DNA from: Numida meleagris
Taxonomy: Eukaryota > Chordata > Aves > Galliformes > Numididae
Direction of reading: 5' to 3'
Assembly (NCBI RefSeq): GCF_002078875.1
Contig: NC_034415.1
Span: 20,427,975-20,491,974, forward strand
DNA length: 64,000 nt
Below, in pieces: positions 22,946 through 35,551 of the stretch. The notes under the pieces were generated by a model that did not search any database, was not told where the DNA came from, and saw nothing but the letters and a program-made list of their open reading frames with translations. Position numbers and translations under genes: made by a program. How positions within the stretch are numbered: the first letter of the stretch is position 1; every line of letters starts with the position of its first letter.

Positions 22946-25900
22946 CTATGCAAAATGCCAACCTAAAGCAACCACATGCTGTGTCGTAACAGCATCCTGC
23001 TCACTGATACAACACTCTCTGCCTTTCAGAAAATACGGAGCAATGTATTTTGTTGTTGGAAGCAATTCTTCCATTCCCTTCCAGCTATGAACCAATGTAA
23101 TTGCACAGACACTCTTCTTTCCCAATTTCCAGGGAAAGGACATCCTTACTCCCCTTACCACTGGAGTTGCATTTCTGCTTTCCCCCCCTTCACAGTATCT
23201 AACATTCCTGCCTTCTGAGAGACCTGCTTACCAAGGCCAGGAGCTCCAGAGCCAGGGAAAAGGGGCCTAACAGAGCACAGCTCCCATGAAGGCAGGCAGG
23301 ACAGGGTCTCGAGCACCAGATGTCCGATCTGACTGGGGAGGTACATAGCTCTTCACAGTTAAGTGGCCACATCTACTCATGTGCCTAATGCTTCAGCTGT
23401 GAAACACTCTGCCTGACAAGTCCTTCTCTGTCATTTCTGACCTTACTAGGCATTTTATATTCCCTATAGCTAGTAACTCAATCAACAGGCAATTGATAAC
23501 CATCACACTAAGCCCTCAAGAGGTTAGACTTTTGGAACTAACTTTCAGACACCTGTGTCAAAAAAACAGCCCATTTCTTGACTGCATCCATTTCAATGTT
23601 CTTTGTCCAAAGCATTCAAGACACTAACACCAAGTGCCTGAGAACTCCTCCCATCCCAAAGGCACAAGGAATTGTTGATTCAGAGAAGAGACAAAGACTT
23701 GCTAACAGCTTTTTGTTTGTTTAGGATGTGTTTACTTCTAGTTGCCAAATATTAACAAAAACATCCTATTACATGCTTCCTCTGTTGTATTTCACAAAGC
23801 CAGTAGATGACAAAATATTTGTCCATATGTATTAGCTGTTTGCTTCCCAGCTACGGATACCTACAGATCACTAAAAGCTGGGCCTGGAAAACACCAGCCC
23901 TGTACTTGTCCCAGTATGGACTTTCTAAAGTAACCACAATTTGTGTTCCTGAAGACATGTAGACCTCCGTGAACAGAGATAAAAGATGGTCAAACGTGCC
24001 TGGGTGGCCATCCTGAGAAAGGGACAGCTCTGGCTCTGCAATGAGTATGAAGATTGCCTTTTTTTTTTTTTCCCCCAAATAAGTATTATTTGAAAAATAA
24101 GGAATAAAACAAATCCTTAAACGTTACATAAAATACTCCTCAGTTTTCTTGTAAGTACATAACCTCCAGAGAAGGAATGGAAGATGACGATACTACACAC
24201 AGTGTTAAAAATAGCCCCCACAACCCAAATCTGGAGTCAGGGAACAGCCTGTGGCTCTGTGCCAGCTCCCCACCAACAGCTGTGCTGCGCTGCAAAAGAG
24301 ACCATTAAGGCAGACTATGGCAGGGGTCTCATGTCAACAGAGAGAAACTGGCACCACTTCTTTGCTCCTTCACAGCAGGCAAGGCTGAGGTTCACAAAAA
24401 TCATCAGACAGTAGGTTTAAAAGAAATGAAAGGACATGCATCTTCACACTACATGTGAATAAACAGAGTATAATTAATGCATAATTAAATAGCAAAACTC
24501 ATTGCTGCAGGATGCTGTAGAAACTGAAAGCGTCAGCAGATTCAGAAAAAGAAACGTATGGCAGCAGATGCAGCAAACACAGTGGGTAACGGGCACAGGG
24601 TCAGGGACAGCCACCAGTCCCCAGCCTGAAGGTGACTGCTGGGAACCAGAGCAGGCTGACCTGACCCACGTCTGCATTTTGCACCGGCAGCAGCGGCTGC
24701 ACTGACAGCACTGAATTAAGCAAAAGCTGGCACAACGAGCCACACCAGCTCCCAAAAGAGCCAGGGCAGCACAGACAGGAGCTGATCCTGGTGCAGTAGA
24801 CATTCACAAACCCATTCGTGCTACCTGAGGGTGCTGGTGGGGCAGCCGCCAGGTGACAGGCGCACAAGGGATACGGGCAGGCAGGATGGTGGCTCTCAGG
24901 CAAGATGGTTTAGGGGGACAGCTAAAATGCTGCGGCATTCACAGAACGGCTCTGCATCCTGCAGCTCTCCCTCTGTGCTCAGCTCATCGAACAGAAGAAC
25001 ATGATCAACTCTCTGCCCCGAGTCAGCTCTACCCTGACAGCTCACAAGAGATACACGATCGCTCAGTGACATTAAAAATGTCAGCAAACACCGATCAGGC
25101 TTGGCAGCAGGGATGCGCTACCAGGCTGAGGGAGGCACAGGGCAAGGTAAAACTTCTGCAAACTCGGTCAAGTGCATGAGCAGCTTTTCTCTCTTTCACA
25201 GGAGACTTTAGCTCAGATCCAAGACACCACTGTAGCAGGAAGGATGGAGCTCAGCATCACCTGCAAGGCCAGACCAGTCCCAAAAGGTTTCCTGGTGCAA
25301 TACAAGTGTGCCCCGTGTGCATGAGCAGAGGGAACGTGGAATACATTTTGTTGCTGCATCTACACACAGGAACAAAACTATGTCTGCCTCATGCACGCAC
25401 CTGCCCAGCACATGTCCCTGGACTTGGATTTGCAGCTCCCAGACTCAGTGGAGTCCTCTCAATATCAGTGCTCACAAGCAGAGACCCAAGTAAAAGCCAA
25501 CAGGATGCAGGTGGGACTGTTCTGCAGGAAGCTGCTCTCAGTCACACTTGCCATTTACACTCAGATGAACAGTTTTCTCAACATCTGAAAGATCCAAGTC
25601 TCCGCATTATCCATGACCTAGAAATTAGCAGTTTCACGCCACCCCCAACATCTTCACTTCGTGGATCAGGTCAGAGGCAGACTCAACCTAGGAGGTGTTT
25701 CTAAGTCAGGAACTTGCCAGAGGGAGGAGAAAAGGCGCCGCCGGAGCTCCGAAGGGGGGCGAGTCACCCGTCCATCCTTATTTGTCTCATGCTGGGAGCT
25801 CAGTCACAAGAAACAGAGACTGCTGGGTTCTGCTGCTTGCACAGAATTATTTATTCAGGCTGGAAATGCTCTCTTGTAAAAACAAACACACCTGCAGAGG

Positions 25901-26260
25901 GACAAGCAGACAAGCCCCAGCCCAAGTGTCCCACCCTCCATTCCCAGTCTGCAACTCCTGCAGCCAGCTGGGCAGGGGAGTGCTCCCATGTTTCCCTCTG
26001 TCCTTCAGCTCGGTGCCTCGTGTTTCACCGATGCTCACCAGTCTTCAGCTCACTATCAGAGTTTGTGCTGAAGCTCAGTGCATGAACATGAAGAATGGCT
26101 GCTTGCCTGGATGTCTGTGTTACGACACATCCTAGCTCCTGCTATGCTAAATCCTAGAGCCTCGAGCTATGGAAAAGTGCCCTATGTCATCCATCCCTAG
26201 ACCCAGAGGAGGAGCACAGCTGGATCAACCTACTGCTGAGCAAATATCGTGGGACACAGG

Positions 26261-26284
26261 ATTATTTTTTTTATTATTATTATT
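26261..26284 (+). repeat. Short (TTA)n microsatellite
   Basis: A run of T with attattatta-type repeats, about 24 bp. Confidence 0.7.
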
Positions 26285-27388
26285 CTGAAGCCATCAACCT
26301 GCTGGTTATATAGCTGCTATCCATTCACCGGAAGTTTAGTGAACTTCAAATGGCGATCATTAATGGTCACTGAACTGCAGAATGCCCCAACGTGCTTTCA
26401 GATTTCATTTACCAAGGACCAGCAATCAGCCAAAAGATTTGCTCTGACAGCAGGGAAATACAAGACCCCTTGACAAGTTCAGCCGGGAATGTGCTGCCAG
26501 CATCCCTTGTTCAGTTCATGTTCTACCCCATTTGACGGAACAGATCATGCAAATTGTCCTTCTGCGGCCGCTCAGCCTGTCACTCACGCTTCCATTTAAA
26601 ACAATAAATAAATAAAAGAACAAAAGAAAAGCCCATAACTACAACAAGCTGTTTACAGGCAAATTCCACTTACCGAGACCCCTAATTACCAGGAAAAGGC
26701 ACAGAAACCCAAATAAGACATGAAATTAGATGGGGGAAGGGAATCCTACTCCCTCCAAGGTTTAACCAAAAGGACCACTCCAGATACGCCTTGCACAGAC
26801 CCCAGCCTCCCCAGCCCTGCTACAGCTGGGTACCACATTCGCTCCTTTCTTTCCACTCCCATTTGCCGCTCAGGGCTTCACCACATTTTTCCACGCTGGT
26901 GCACTGCAGGCTGTTCCTTGCCAGCCAGGGATGAAGCAGCACAAGATGCCACACAGTAAAGCGCAAGGGATTTTGCTTTGCAACTTGATCACAGGTCTCT
27001 TGGGTGGACACGCTGCTGAGACAGCACAGCACAAAGGGAAATGCTCATTTTCATACCAGCATATTTCCCTGCTTATCAATCAGAATTTTATCAGAAGGAA
27101 ACCATGCTCCTTGTAGCCTTACACAGCTGCAAACAAAACAGAGTGAGCAGTACTGGGACCAACAAAACCTTTGCTGGAGAGGGGCCTTGCAGTGTCCCAC
27201 TATTATATGGAGACACCGCACTGTGCTGCCACAATGGGATTCTCCCCGGCTGCAGAACATATCCCATCAAGTACAGTAAGACTCTATTAGAGGAGATACA
27301 ATAGGGAGCCAGAGGACTCGCTGAGACCAGCTTCTGAGAAAATAACTCATTTCAATGCAAAACAGCAGTAGTTATTAGACACCTCCTT

Positions 27389-27432
27389 AAGAGGAAAGAA
27401 GAAGGAAAAAGGGGAGGGGGGGGAGAGGGAGA
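27389..27432 (+). repeat. Homopurine tract near an ERI3 5' splice site
   Basis: A 44-bp pure A/G run on the plus strand, with a GGGGAGGGGGGGG core at 27411-27423. In the ERI3 transcript it is a C/U-rich tract starting about 30 nt beyond the 27463-27535 exon's donor. Confidence 0.9.
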
Positions 27433-27462
27433 CGGAGACCATGGCAGCTTACACAAAAGTAC

Positions 27463-27535
27463 CTTTTTCAGATTAATCCACTGTTTGAAGTAATCAGCAA
27501 CCGGCAGCCCTAAGTACTGGCATTGTCCTGGTAAC
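27463..27535 (-). CDS. ERI3: ERI3 internal coding exon (last one found in window)
   Basis: The exon starts with G, completing the split Met, and then encodes LPGQCQYLGLPVADYFKQ followed by WINLKK. This is the ERI3 sequence that follows Exo II. The acceptor is strong (ctgctctctcttctctcttacag). The donor is AAG/gtactttt, which lacks the usual A at +4 and G at +5 and is therefore weak. A better-looking gtaagc lies 10 nt further downstream (27447-27452), and a homopurine (C/T in RNA) tract starts about 30 nt past the donor. I chose the weak donor because it ends the protein at NLKK as in the family; the other would shift the frame. The remaining ERI3 exons, with the Exo III His and Asp, were not found to the left. 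Confidence 0.95.
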
Positions 27536-28098
27536 CTGTAAGAGAGAAGAGAGAGCAGGTTTGATTCAATTACTGTCCTGACAACACAAACTCTGTTTTA
27601 TTAAGCGCATTTCGCTCCTAGATGGAAGAGCCCCTCCAGCCTGCAGCAGCAGGCTGCACATCGGGAGGACAGCAGCCAACAAACCTCACGAGAGCACAGC
27701 TTGGCTGAAGCCTGACATGCACCCAGCCTTGTACAGGCTGAAGACATGAAGTGCTGCACACTGTCCCACTGCAGGTTTGAGAAGCAGTGGCCAGAACTGC
27801 GAGCATGAATGTTTAACCTCTGCCACAACAGGGCTCACTGTATGGGAGCAGAGGGACACCAAGAGCCCTGGATTTGGAAAGCGGCTCCTCCCACACATTG
27901 CCAGCTATGCAGAGAACCCTGCTCTGCCCATGGATGGGGCAGTCTGAGAAGCAAAACTGAGCTGGAGATGAGTTATGGGAGTCCTCCCCAGCCGGTTTGA
28001 TCCAATCAGGAGTAATTGATGGATCTTGTTCATTCACGTACTGCTGAGCATGCCTGGGGCGCTGGTCACAGGATCTTTAACTGAAGCAAAGGAACATC

Positions 28099-28179
28099 CC
28101 AAATAAATATGTCAACTAAATAAATGACTAAATTAGACCCATTTGTGCATTTTAAAAGCCACAACCCCAGGAACTGGCT
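28099..28179 (+). repeat. Direct repeat copy 1 (non-CR1)
   Basis: It contains ccaaataaatatgtcaacta then aataaatgac, and later acaaccccaggaactggct. The same ordered pieces recur at 29592. It has an extra taaattaga and a longer middle than copy 2. I do not recognise the family. Confidence 0.88.
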
Positions 28180-29591
28180 TTTGCAAACAGAGGGGGTGGG
28201 GAAATCTCACAACTTCCTTGGACATGTGGGGACTGCAGGGGAGAAGAGAAGAGCTGCAAGTGCCAGCATCAGCTGCTCCAGCATAGCAGCACACACCTGT
28301 CCAGGGCAAAGCCTGGAGAACCCAGACTGAACTTGAGGTTCGGGGTTGAAACTCAGGAACAAGTTCTGTTCAGATGTAAGCAAAAGCTCAGCACACCACT
28401 CTGAGCTGAGTGCACCATCAATCAGCCCCTGTATGGTAGCTGAGAGCTTAGCCAAGCTCCAAGCCCTGTGATCTCCAGGGAAGCATCCCTTCAGATCTAA
28501 AGCAGCTGTACTATGAAGAAACTGAGAGGGGATGCAGACAGCACATCTGTGGGTAACGTGAGATGCTGTGTATCACAGTACCAAAGGAATGGTTTACTCT
28601 CTGGCTACCTAAATTCCTAATGGGAAGAAAAGGACAAAAGCTGGCAAATGTATTCAGAGGAATCTCCCCAGAATACGTGGCCAGTGGAGCCACTGTGCCC
28701 AGCTCCAGCAGTGAGCTGCCTTTGTGAGCCTGCTTAGGATAAGGAAGGGACAGACTGTGCTAAAACCAAGCACCTGGTCCTGTAAAGACATACATGGCCT
28801 CATTTAGGAGCAGTAATTTATGTCACACAAACACATTTAAATAAGGAGGTCCATAGGAATCTCTTCTGTCAAAAGAATGAGCTTACAGCAGCAGAACCGA
28901 GGCGATCTGCAAGGTAAGCAATGCAACCTGACAGCATGCTCTCATCTCTTGGCACAGCTCATCTGATGCCAGTACCATTTGTCTGAAATGAACCACCTGG
29001 AGCCACTCCTCACAACTGCATGGCTGTCACACAAAAGCCAGCCTGCTCCGTGCACTTGGCAGCCATTACACTTGTCCATGACATCCCAGAGCTGAACAGA
29101 CACCACCAAGCCCAACCAGCATCCTAAGCTGCTTTCTGTGGGTGCCCAAATGAAAAAACATCACAAGAAAAGGAACCATCTCAAATAATGGGTCCAACAA
29201 AGGCAGCTCAACCTCTGGGACTGCTCACTTTAGCTGGAGAGGACCACAACAGCAGCTAGCAAGTAGCATGTTACTAAAAGCCAGATCTCCCCTCTCAGCC
29301 CAAGAAATCTTCATTAATACAGCCTCCAATATGACTCCAGCTAGAGGATAATTCTCGTCTCACCTAACATTTGGAAAGGGCCCAGGACAAGCCCATACAG
29401 CACCGTTCTTGTTAGCCACACAAAGTGACAGCTAACCACCCAGTGCAATGAATGACATCAAAGCATTTCCATCCCTGTGGGACCAAAAGGGACAGGAAAC
29501 AGGACAGCTTGGTTCTTCTCCTACCCTGAGACTGATGGCAGTAAGCCCTGGGCGCTGGACAGTGGGGCTTTAATTGGAGAAAATAAATGTT

Positions 29592-29659
29592 CCAAATAAA
29601 TATGTCAACTAAATAAATGACCCATTTTTGCAAACAAGTAACAACCCCAGAAACTGGCT
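29592..29659 (+). repeat. Direct repeat copy 2 (non-CR1)
   Basis: It contains ccaaataaatatgtcaacta, aataaatgaccc and acaaccccagaaactggct, matching copy 1 about 1.5 kb away in the same orientation, with small internal deletions. Confidence 0.88.
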
Positions 29660-30188
29660 GTGGAGCTGTGTGACCTAAGGACATTCCCCCTCCCCCTCTG
29701 TGCTTCTGCTCCCCTTGTTTCACATTAGCACCAGAGAGACTTCACTAAGTTTTTAAAGCACTGGCAGCTCTATACTCGTGCTGTAGCCTGGGCAGGTTGT
29801 CAGCATCTACTTCCTGAGGTGGAAGATGTAGGTTGGGTGGCCCCAAGCTAGTAGGGAGACAGCCCCTGAGCACCTTGTCCTTACCAAAGGGCAGCCCTGT
29901 GGTTCTGGTGTAGTCTGGGGCTGCAGTGCTCTCAGCACAGACCAAGGGGAACTGGGGGCTCTCAATGCACAGAAGGTAGGGTCCAGGAAAGCACTCCTAG
30001 CTCCAAGGTTGTCACCTGCAGTGGGTCCGTGCTCCCCAGCCTGGGGACCAGGCAGCAGTTTCTCCATCATCTTCTCCAGGCTGGAATGGGCATGGCACAC
30101 CTCTGGCTCTCCTGGGGAATAAAACTGCCAAGGCCTTTAAGAAAGCATCTCCGTTTATTAGGATCACTGTTGACTTGAGCAGCTCATT

Positions 30189-30306
30189 TGGACCAGGCTG
30201 GACCAGGCTTTGAGCAACCTGATCTAGCTGTAGGTGTCCCTGATCAATTGCAGAGGAGTTGGACTAGATGGCTTTAAAAAGGTCCCTTCCAACTCAAATG
30301 GTTCTA
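30189..30306 (+). repeat. CR1 LINE 3' fragment (sense)
   Basis: The segment runs from ggaccaggctttgagcaacc to tgatctagctgtaggtgtcc, then ggactagatggct and ggtcccttccaactcaaatg. It is 5' truncated and lies 100 bp from an oppositely oriented CR1. Confidence 0.92.
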
Positions 30307-30406
30307 CTGTTTGGCAAACAGGTCTTATGCTCAGTATGGCTCCTCACTTGGCAAAATTCAACCTTGATCAGTGGAACAGCTGTGCTTGAGCAAATAGCTC
30401 AGGATA

Positions 30407-30552
30407 CAGAATCACGGAACCATCAAGGATGGAAAAGACCTTCAAGAGCATCAGGTGCAAACATCAACCCAACCTGCCAAGTCCCATCACTAAACCACGT
30501 TCCTAGTGTCACATCCTCACATCTCTGAAATACCTCCAGGGATGGTGAACAA
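30407..30552 (-). repeat. CR1 LINE 3' fragment (antisense)
   Basis: It opens with acagaatcacggaaccatca, then ggatggaaaagaccttcaag, and later acctccagggatggtgaac. It appears to be a different CR1 subfamily from its neighbour at 30189. Confidence 0.88.
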
Positions 30553-30854
30553 CAAGGATCTCACCATGCTTCCATCTTCTTCTCCAAACCATCTCACCAG
30601 CCAGTGACTGTACTTCAGGCACTTGCCAGAGAGAAATCTGAAAACGGCTGTGGGATCCTCCAGCCTCCAATGCAGCTCTGCTTAAGTCTGCCCTTCCATT
30701 TTCGGAGAGCTCCCTCACTCAAGACTCTGTTTTTCACCCAGCCCCGGTCCTCTTCACGCTGCAGGGTAAATGGGGGCTAGAGAGACACGGGACACAAATG
30801 GGAAGCGAGGTCACCTGGCTGCATTCCTCCCACTGAAGGCAGCGAGAAGCGCAC

Positions 30855-31470
30855 AGCTCAGCGGTGATAAACGGCCTTGCTTTAGTTATCACTTCCCTTA
30901 AGTTAAGGAGAGCAGCCTAGTGATGGATGGGATGGAATTCGGTTATCGGGGAAGGCTGTCAGCCAGAGTTGCCTATCTCCACACACATTTAGCAGGGCAT
31001 CATTATGCGATGGCATGGAGTTAAAATATGACCAAGGGTATTGAAAGAAAGAGAGAATGGGATTAAAAAAAAAAAAAAAGGCAAATTGAGCAACAATAAA
31101 GGAGCGTGAGGCAAGAACGTTATCGTACTAGTGACACCTTTTATCTTGGTCTGGTTAGCTAGAGCAGGGCACAAATTGGTCCTTCCTCCACTATTGTATC
31201 CTCTTGTACAAACAGAGGCAGATAAAATGTGTCACCGGTGCGATAGCATATCAATTTAACCCTAATTATCTAGGGGGTCAAACTAAGAAATAGGGGTTTC
31301 TCATTTCAACAGGTTCCTCCGCCTCTGCTCAGAGCCACCACATTAATATGGAAGGGGAGGGCCAGCCATAATTGATTTCCGTCACTCAGGTGGTCCTTGT
31401 GTATAAAAAATTAATGCTTGATTCTCCCAACTCATCAGAGCTGGTTAACGTCCATCTGCTTCTGGGTTCA
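30855..31470. promoter_or_regulatory. Candidate conserved noncoding element cluster
   Basis: Contains cattatgcgatggcatgg, cctaattatctagggggtc, ccataattgatttccg and ttaatgcttgattctcc, with an internal poly(A). It is unique, AT-rich and CpG-retaining. Confidence 0.35.
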
Positions 31471-33229
31471 AGATGTCAGGAGACAAAGAAATTGGGCCAC
31501 TTTCTACACACTGGGTGTATTGATATTGAGCCAGTTTAAAGAATAAGTCTCTCTTTGGGAAAGATAAAGGGACATTAAATCTTGATATTTATAGACCTGG
31601 TCACAGCTTTCAAAAAAAATAAATAAATCCATGCACTGGAGACCTTGAGCTGGAAGAGATGCAGAACATTTTAATCGTGGCCCATCCAACCCCGCTGCAC
31701 CAGGCTGCCAAGGAGAGGGCAGGCACATTCCTGCCCTGGAAATCCTCTGCGGAAGGAGCATGGGAAGCTTCAGTGGAGATGCTGGGATGTGGCAGCACGG
31801 AGAAGCAGCAAGGTGTCACCCAAGGGAGGAGGACAGCTGCCAAGAGCAAGGTTTGGTCAAGGGGCTGGAGGAGCCCCTGCCAGGTGACTGCCTTCCCTGT
31901 GCCTCCATCCCTCTGCCCCCATCACTGTACTTCAATCCACAAGCAGCAGCTGTGCCAAGACAATGCATTTGGAGAGGGTCTGAAAAGCCCCAGGCTCTGG
32001 CAGAAACCCTGAGACAGGTGCCTTCTCCCCCCCTCTCATCTCTCTCTGCCTTCCTTCCACCCTCTCAGTTCTCTCAGCCACCCCCAAACTTGTCACAGTG
32101 CAACAAGCCTACGAGCCGCACATCAGCTTTAAATATCAGCATGCGTGAAGCAGGGACATGAGAGCAGGGAAGTGGGAACAGACAGAGCGAGCCTCCATCG
32201 CCTGTCAGGGAGCACTAATGAATTTCAACACCAGCAGCCATTGCTTCAGATGGGCTGGCGAGAGGAGACGGAGTTGCAGCAAGGAGCCTTTGCAGGAGCA
32301 GCCTGCCTTGTTTCAAAGCCCCTCCGTTAATAAACGTCAGAGCTGAGCTGGCTGCAGCCCTCGTACTGGGATGGGTGGGCTGGGGGTGGGGGGGACAGAC
32401 AGCTGACAGCAAGCAGGTACCCAGCGGGCACAGCTCCTCCTGCTGCACCCCCCAGGTGGGAGCCAGGAAAAAGTCCCAGAACCCAAAGGGCACACCTCCA
32501 TGGTGGAGAACCAGTACAACCTCCACAGGAGCCACAACTGCAATCCCATCATCACCCAGTGCCGCTCGCTGGGGTTGGGGCTATGGGGAACGGTCCCACG
32601 GATGGGCAGAGGGTTACAGAAGCACCCAGGCACTCTGCCTGCACTACCGGCAGCGGCAAAGGGTGACAGAGCAGCCTGCCCCTCTGCTAGCACAAATGCA
32701 TTCCTGAGGCAGCAGCAGCATCCAGCACAGGGCACCACATGGCAACCGCACCGATGCACAACATGAAGGTCAATGCAAGTCTTCTTTACAAATGTCAACC
32801 TGTCATCTCTGGATATTAATGAGGGCTGACCAGCAGCTAAAATGCATCCATGCTCCATTAGTAATAAGAGAGCCACAATGCAGGAGAAGAGCACACACCG
32901 AGGCGTGTGGAGGCTCGCAGGGCCCGGGGAGGTGTGCTGATGCACAAAGATAACAGAGGCCACACTGAGTGCCCAGTGAGGGAAGCAGGCTCCACACCAA
33001 CCCCTTCACTGGAGAGTGTGTTAGTTTTTTCCATCAATCTTTAATTGGATTAGGGTAATGAGGCCAAAAAACCCAGGCAAAGCAGCGAGGCTAATACCTA
33101 GCACTCACAGAGCTTCCTGCCCTTTTCTGGCCAGCACTGCCTTCCCTCTGTCCCAGGCACACTTCCACGTAGGAAGCTCCAAAGGCTCGCTGTCACTTGC
33201 TCGCCCTGCAAAGCACTGCATGCCTTCCA

Positions 33230-33460
33230 CTGCCATCAACCTTAATGAAACATGAAGGCATTTAGCACCATGTGAAATCTGGCCCTTTTATGGGTTTCTG
33301 TCTGTGCGTCAGCTCGATGCTGGCAGAGATGCTATCTCAACATTAAAAGCAAGGCTGTAACACAGTAGGTATTCAGCCTCCAACAGAAGATGTTCATCAA
33401 CAATTGCACACACATGATGCTACAATAAATCTATGTGCTACCGCTTAACAGCTTCTCTTA
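33230..33460. promoter_or_regulatory. Candidate conserved noncoding element
   Basis: Unique AT-rich block (catttagcaccatgtgaaat, caacattaaaagcaagg, caacaattgcacacacatg). It is bounded on the right by text that looks like an old repeat. Confidence 0.25.
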
Positions 33461-33475
33461 AAAAGATTCATAGCT

Positions 33476-33546
33476 CTATTTACTGGGCCTGATTCTTCTG
33501 CTATGCATGTGGGAGTAAATCTGGAGTAACTCTAGTGCTGTTAGTA
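33476..33546. repeat. Possible ancient amniote repeat fragment
   Basis: The text tactgggcctgattcttctg and gtaaatctggagtaactcta resembles a motif I have seen often in reptile and bird genomes (cctgattct ... gtaaatctggagtaactcc). The family is not identified. Confidence 0.35.
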
Positions 33547-35551
33547 GGCAGCCAGTGGGAATAAGTAGCCATGAGAGTAAGCTCAGAATGCAGCCTTTTC
33601 ATTTTAAATAACCACCTAATTATCATGCAGGAAAGCAGGACTTGCTGGTTCCACAGTTCAGCCGAGGTTAGGGGTGCAGCAGGCAGAACCTCCAAGTCCT
33701 CCAGATCAGCAAAGCAGCATTCAGGGCCAGGGCAAACGCTGCCTTCCAGCAGGGGGGAGGGCTGGGGGGACTTGCCTTTGACAGCAGAAGAGCACCAAGT
33801 TGCTCCCAAGGAAAGAGAAATTGGAAAGTCTCCAAGGCTGAGGGTCACCTCCTCAGCCCTGCGAATCTGACACTACAAGAAAAACTTTAAAACAGATTTT
33901 TACAGGCAAGCTTGCTGTGACAGTTCAGCTTCTTATAACATCACAGAGCACCTTATCAAGAGCAGCATACAGTTTTAGCATACTGCGCACCTCTGGCACA
34001 GTCATATTCTCGATGGAAGTCACCAGCCATGACCACAAGCTTCAGGTGGGGAGCTTCCTATCTTCACTGTACAGGAAATAAAGCACTGGGACAAAGAGGT
34101 GGGGAACCTCCTCCCTGCAAACACACTCAGAGAAGACCCCAAGTGAGCTGTCTGAGGTTGAAGTCAGCCCTTCTTAGAGCAGCAGGCTGGAATAGAGATC
34201 TCTATTTAAATGACTCTGTGACTCATGCTGCAGTGGAGCCCAATTAGAAACATGGAGCGTGTCCTTCTTCCATCTGTACAGCCTCTTAGGAAGTGTTTCA
34301 TACAGAGCTTCATCTCGTAACCGCCCAGTCCTCTGCACGTGAGCTTGTTGAAGAGGCAGCACTCAGACTCCTGCTGCATGGCATCATGTCTACTCCCTGA
34401 GTAAGACAGGGCACCCGAGGCAATGAGCGCATCCACAATACATTGTGTCCAAGCCCCCTCAGAACCAAAACAGGCACAAAAATTGAACTAAAATTAAAGA
34501 CGCCTCTCCCCTGACTGCACAGTTTCCCCCTGGAGTAGCTCCCCAGAAAACTGGAGCAGGCAAGACCCAGAGCAAGGTGCTGCTCAAGGACACAGCACGC
34601 ATCCTGTCCCAACTCCCTTCCTGACAGGCAGGAGGAAGCCTTGCCTCTCCCATCCCTCGCCTGTCCTCACCATTTAGCTTGTACACTCTTCAGGACCAGG
34701 GCTTCTCTGCTATGAGTCATAAACTGTTTAGTGCCTAATGGTAAAGCCTATAGACGCTTAACATAATACAATCATGTCACTTAAAGGCCATTAGTCTCCA
34801 GTCTGAGCAGCATTTTTCCAGTCACGAAGGAGAGCTGCCAGCTCGGGAAGGCAGGATAAGGACGTGGGTGGCCACATGGGTCACTGGATCCACAGACACC
34901 CAAACGACTTCTGTGACTGCCTCCTCTTCCTCTCCCTACTAAGGGAACAGAGGCAGTGGGATGGGGTAACCCCATCCCCTCTGCTGATATATAACTGAGC
35001 ATTACATACATGACAGCTCCGTGTGCTTACGGGACAGTCTGGAAGCACGGGTTGCCCAGCACCCTGAGAAACGGGCTGAGCCCAGGTTTCTGCACTGTTA
35101 CAGATCAGCTCTGCACAAGGGGAAACAACTTTGGCTTTTTCTTGCAGGGAGAGAGACTGCTTCCCACCTCTAAGCACGAGCTGCCATTAGTATTTGCTTC
35201 AGCGGAGAGAAGGAGCAGTGAATCCTCCAGAGCAAAGGACAAGTGCAGCAATTAGGATGCAGGGGCTGCGGGAGCTGTTTAACAGCCCGACCCGGAGGTC
35301 AGTGCCGCCAACTCCCAGCCCCTGCATAAATATTGTATGAATCAGGGAGAGGGGCTGTTACGAGCCAGCGTCAGCCCTCCCCCCTCCATCGCCACTCCGC
35401 ATCTCACTAGATGTGCCAGCAACATTATTTACAGATGTGACAGTCAGGGAAATCACTTGAGTAACCAGGGGAATGAAGAAGAGGGCTGTTCGGCAAAGGA
35501 GCCTGTGGCAGCTGTCTCACCTCCATCTCCTGCTCCTCTCCTGGGTCAGCA

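Larger units (their letters stand above)
1..27462 (-). other. ERI3: ERI3 intron downstream of the 27463-27535 exon (continues past left edge)
   Basis: I searched by eye for the remaining ERI3 exons (expected to encode AYSFAMG, QHIGRPHSG and the stop) and did not find them, so this stretch is best read as one long intron reaching beyond the window. It holds the CR1 copies, purine tracts, N-flanking duplication and regulatory-looking blocks listed separately. The stretches 8.3-9.2, 14.4-16.9 and 23.0-27.3 kb show no recognisable gene or repeat beyond short homopolymers. The ORFs in it are GC-biased chance frames. Confidence 0.7.

Noticed and set aside
31650..31780. ttgagctggaagagatgcag ... cccatccaacccc, vaguely CR1-like
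   Set aside because: Similarity does not extend over a diagnostic segment.
32337..32963. 208-codon minus-strand open frame on the ERI3 strand
   Set aside because: Cys/Leu/Pro-rich chance translation; it does not match the missing ERI3 exons and has no supporting features.
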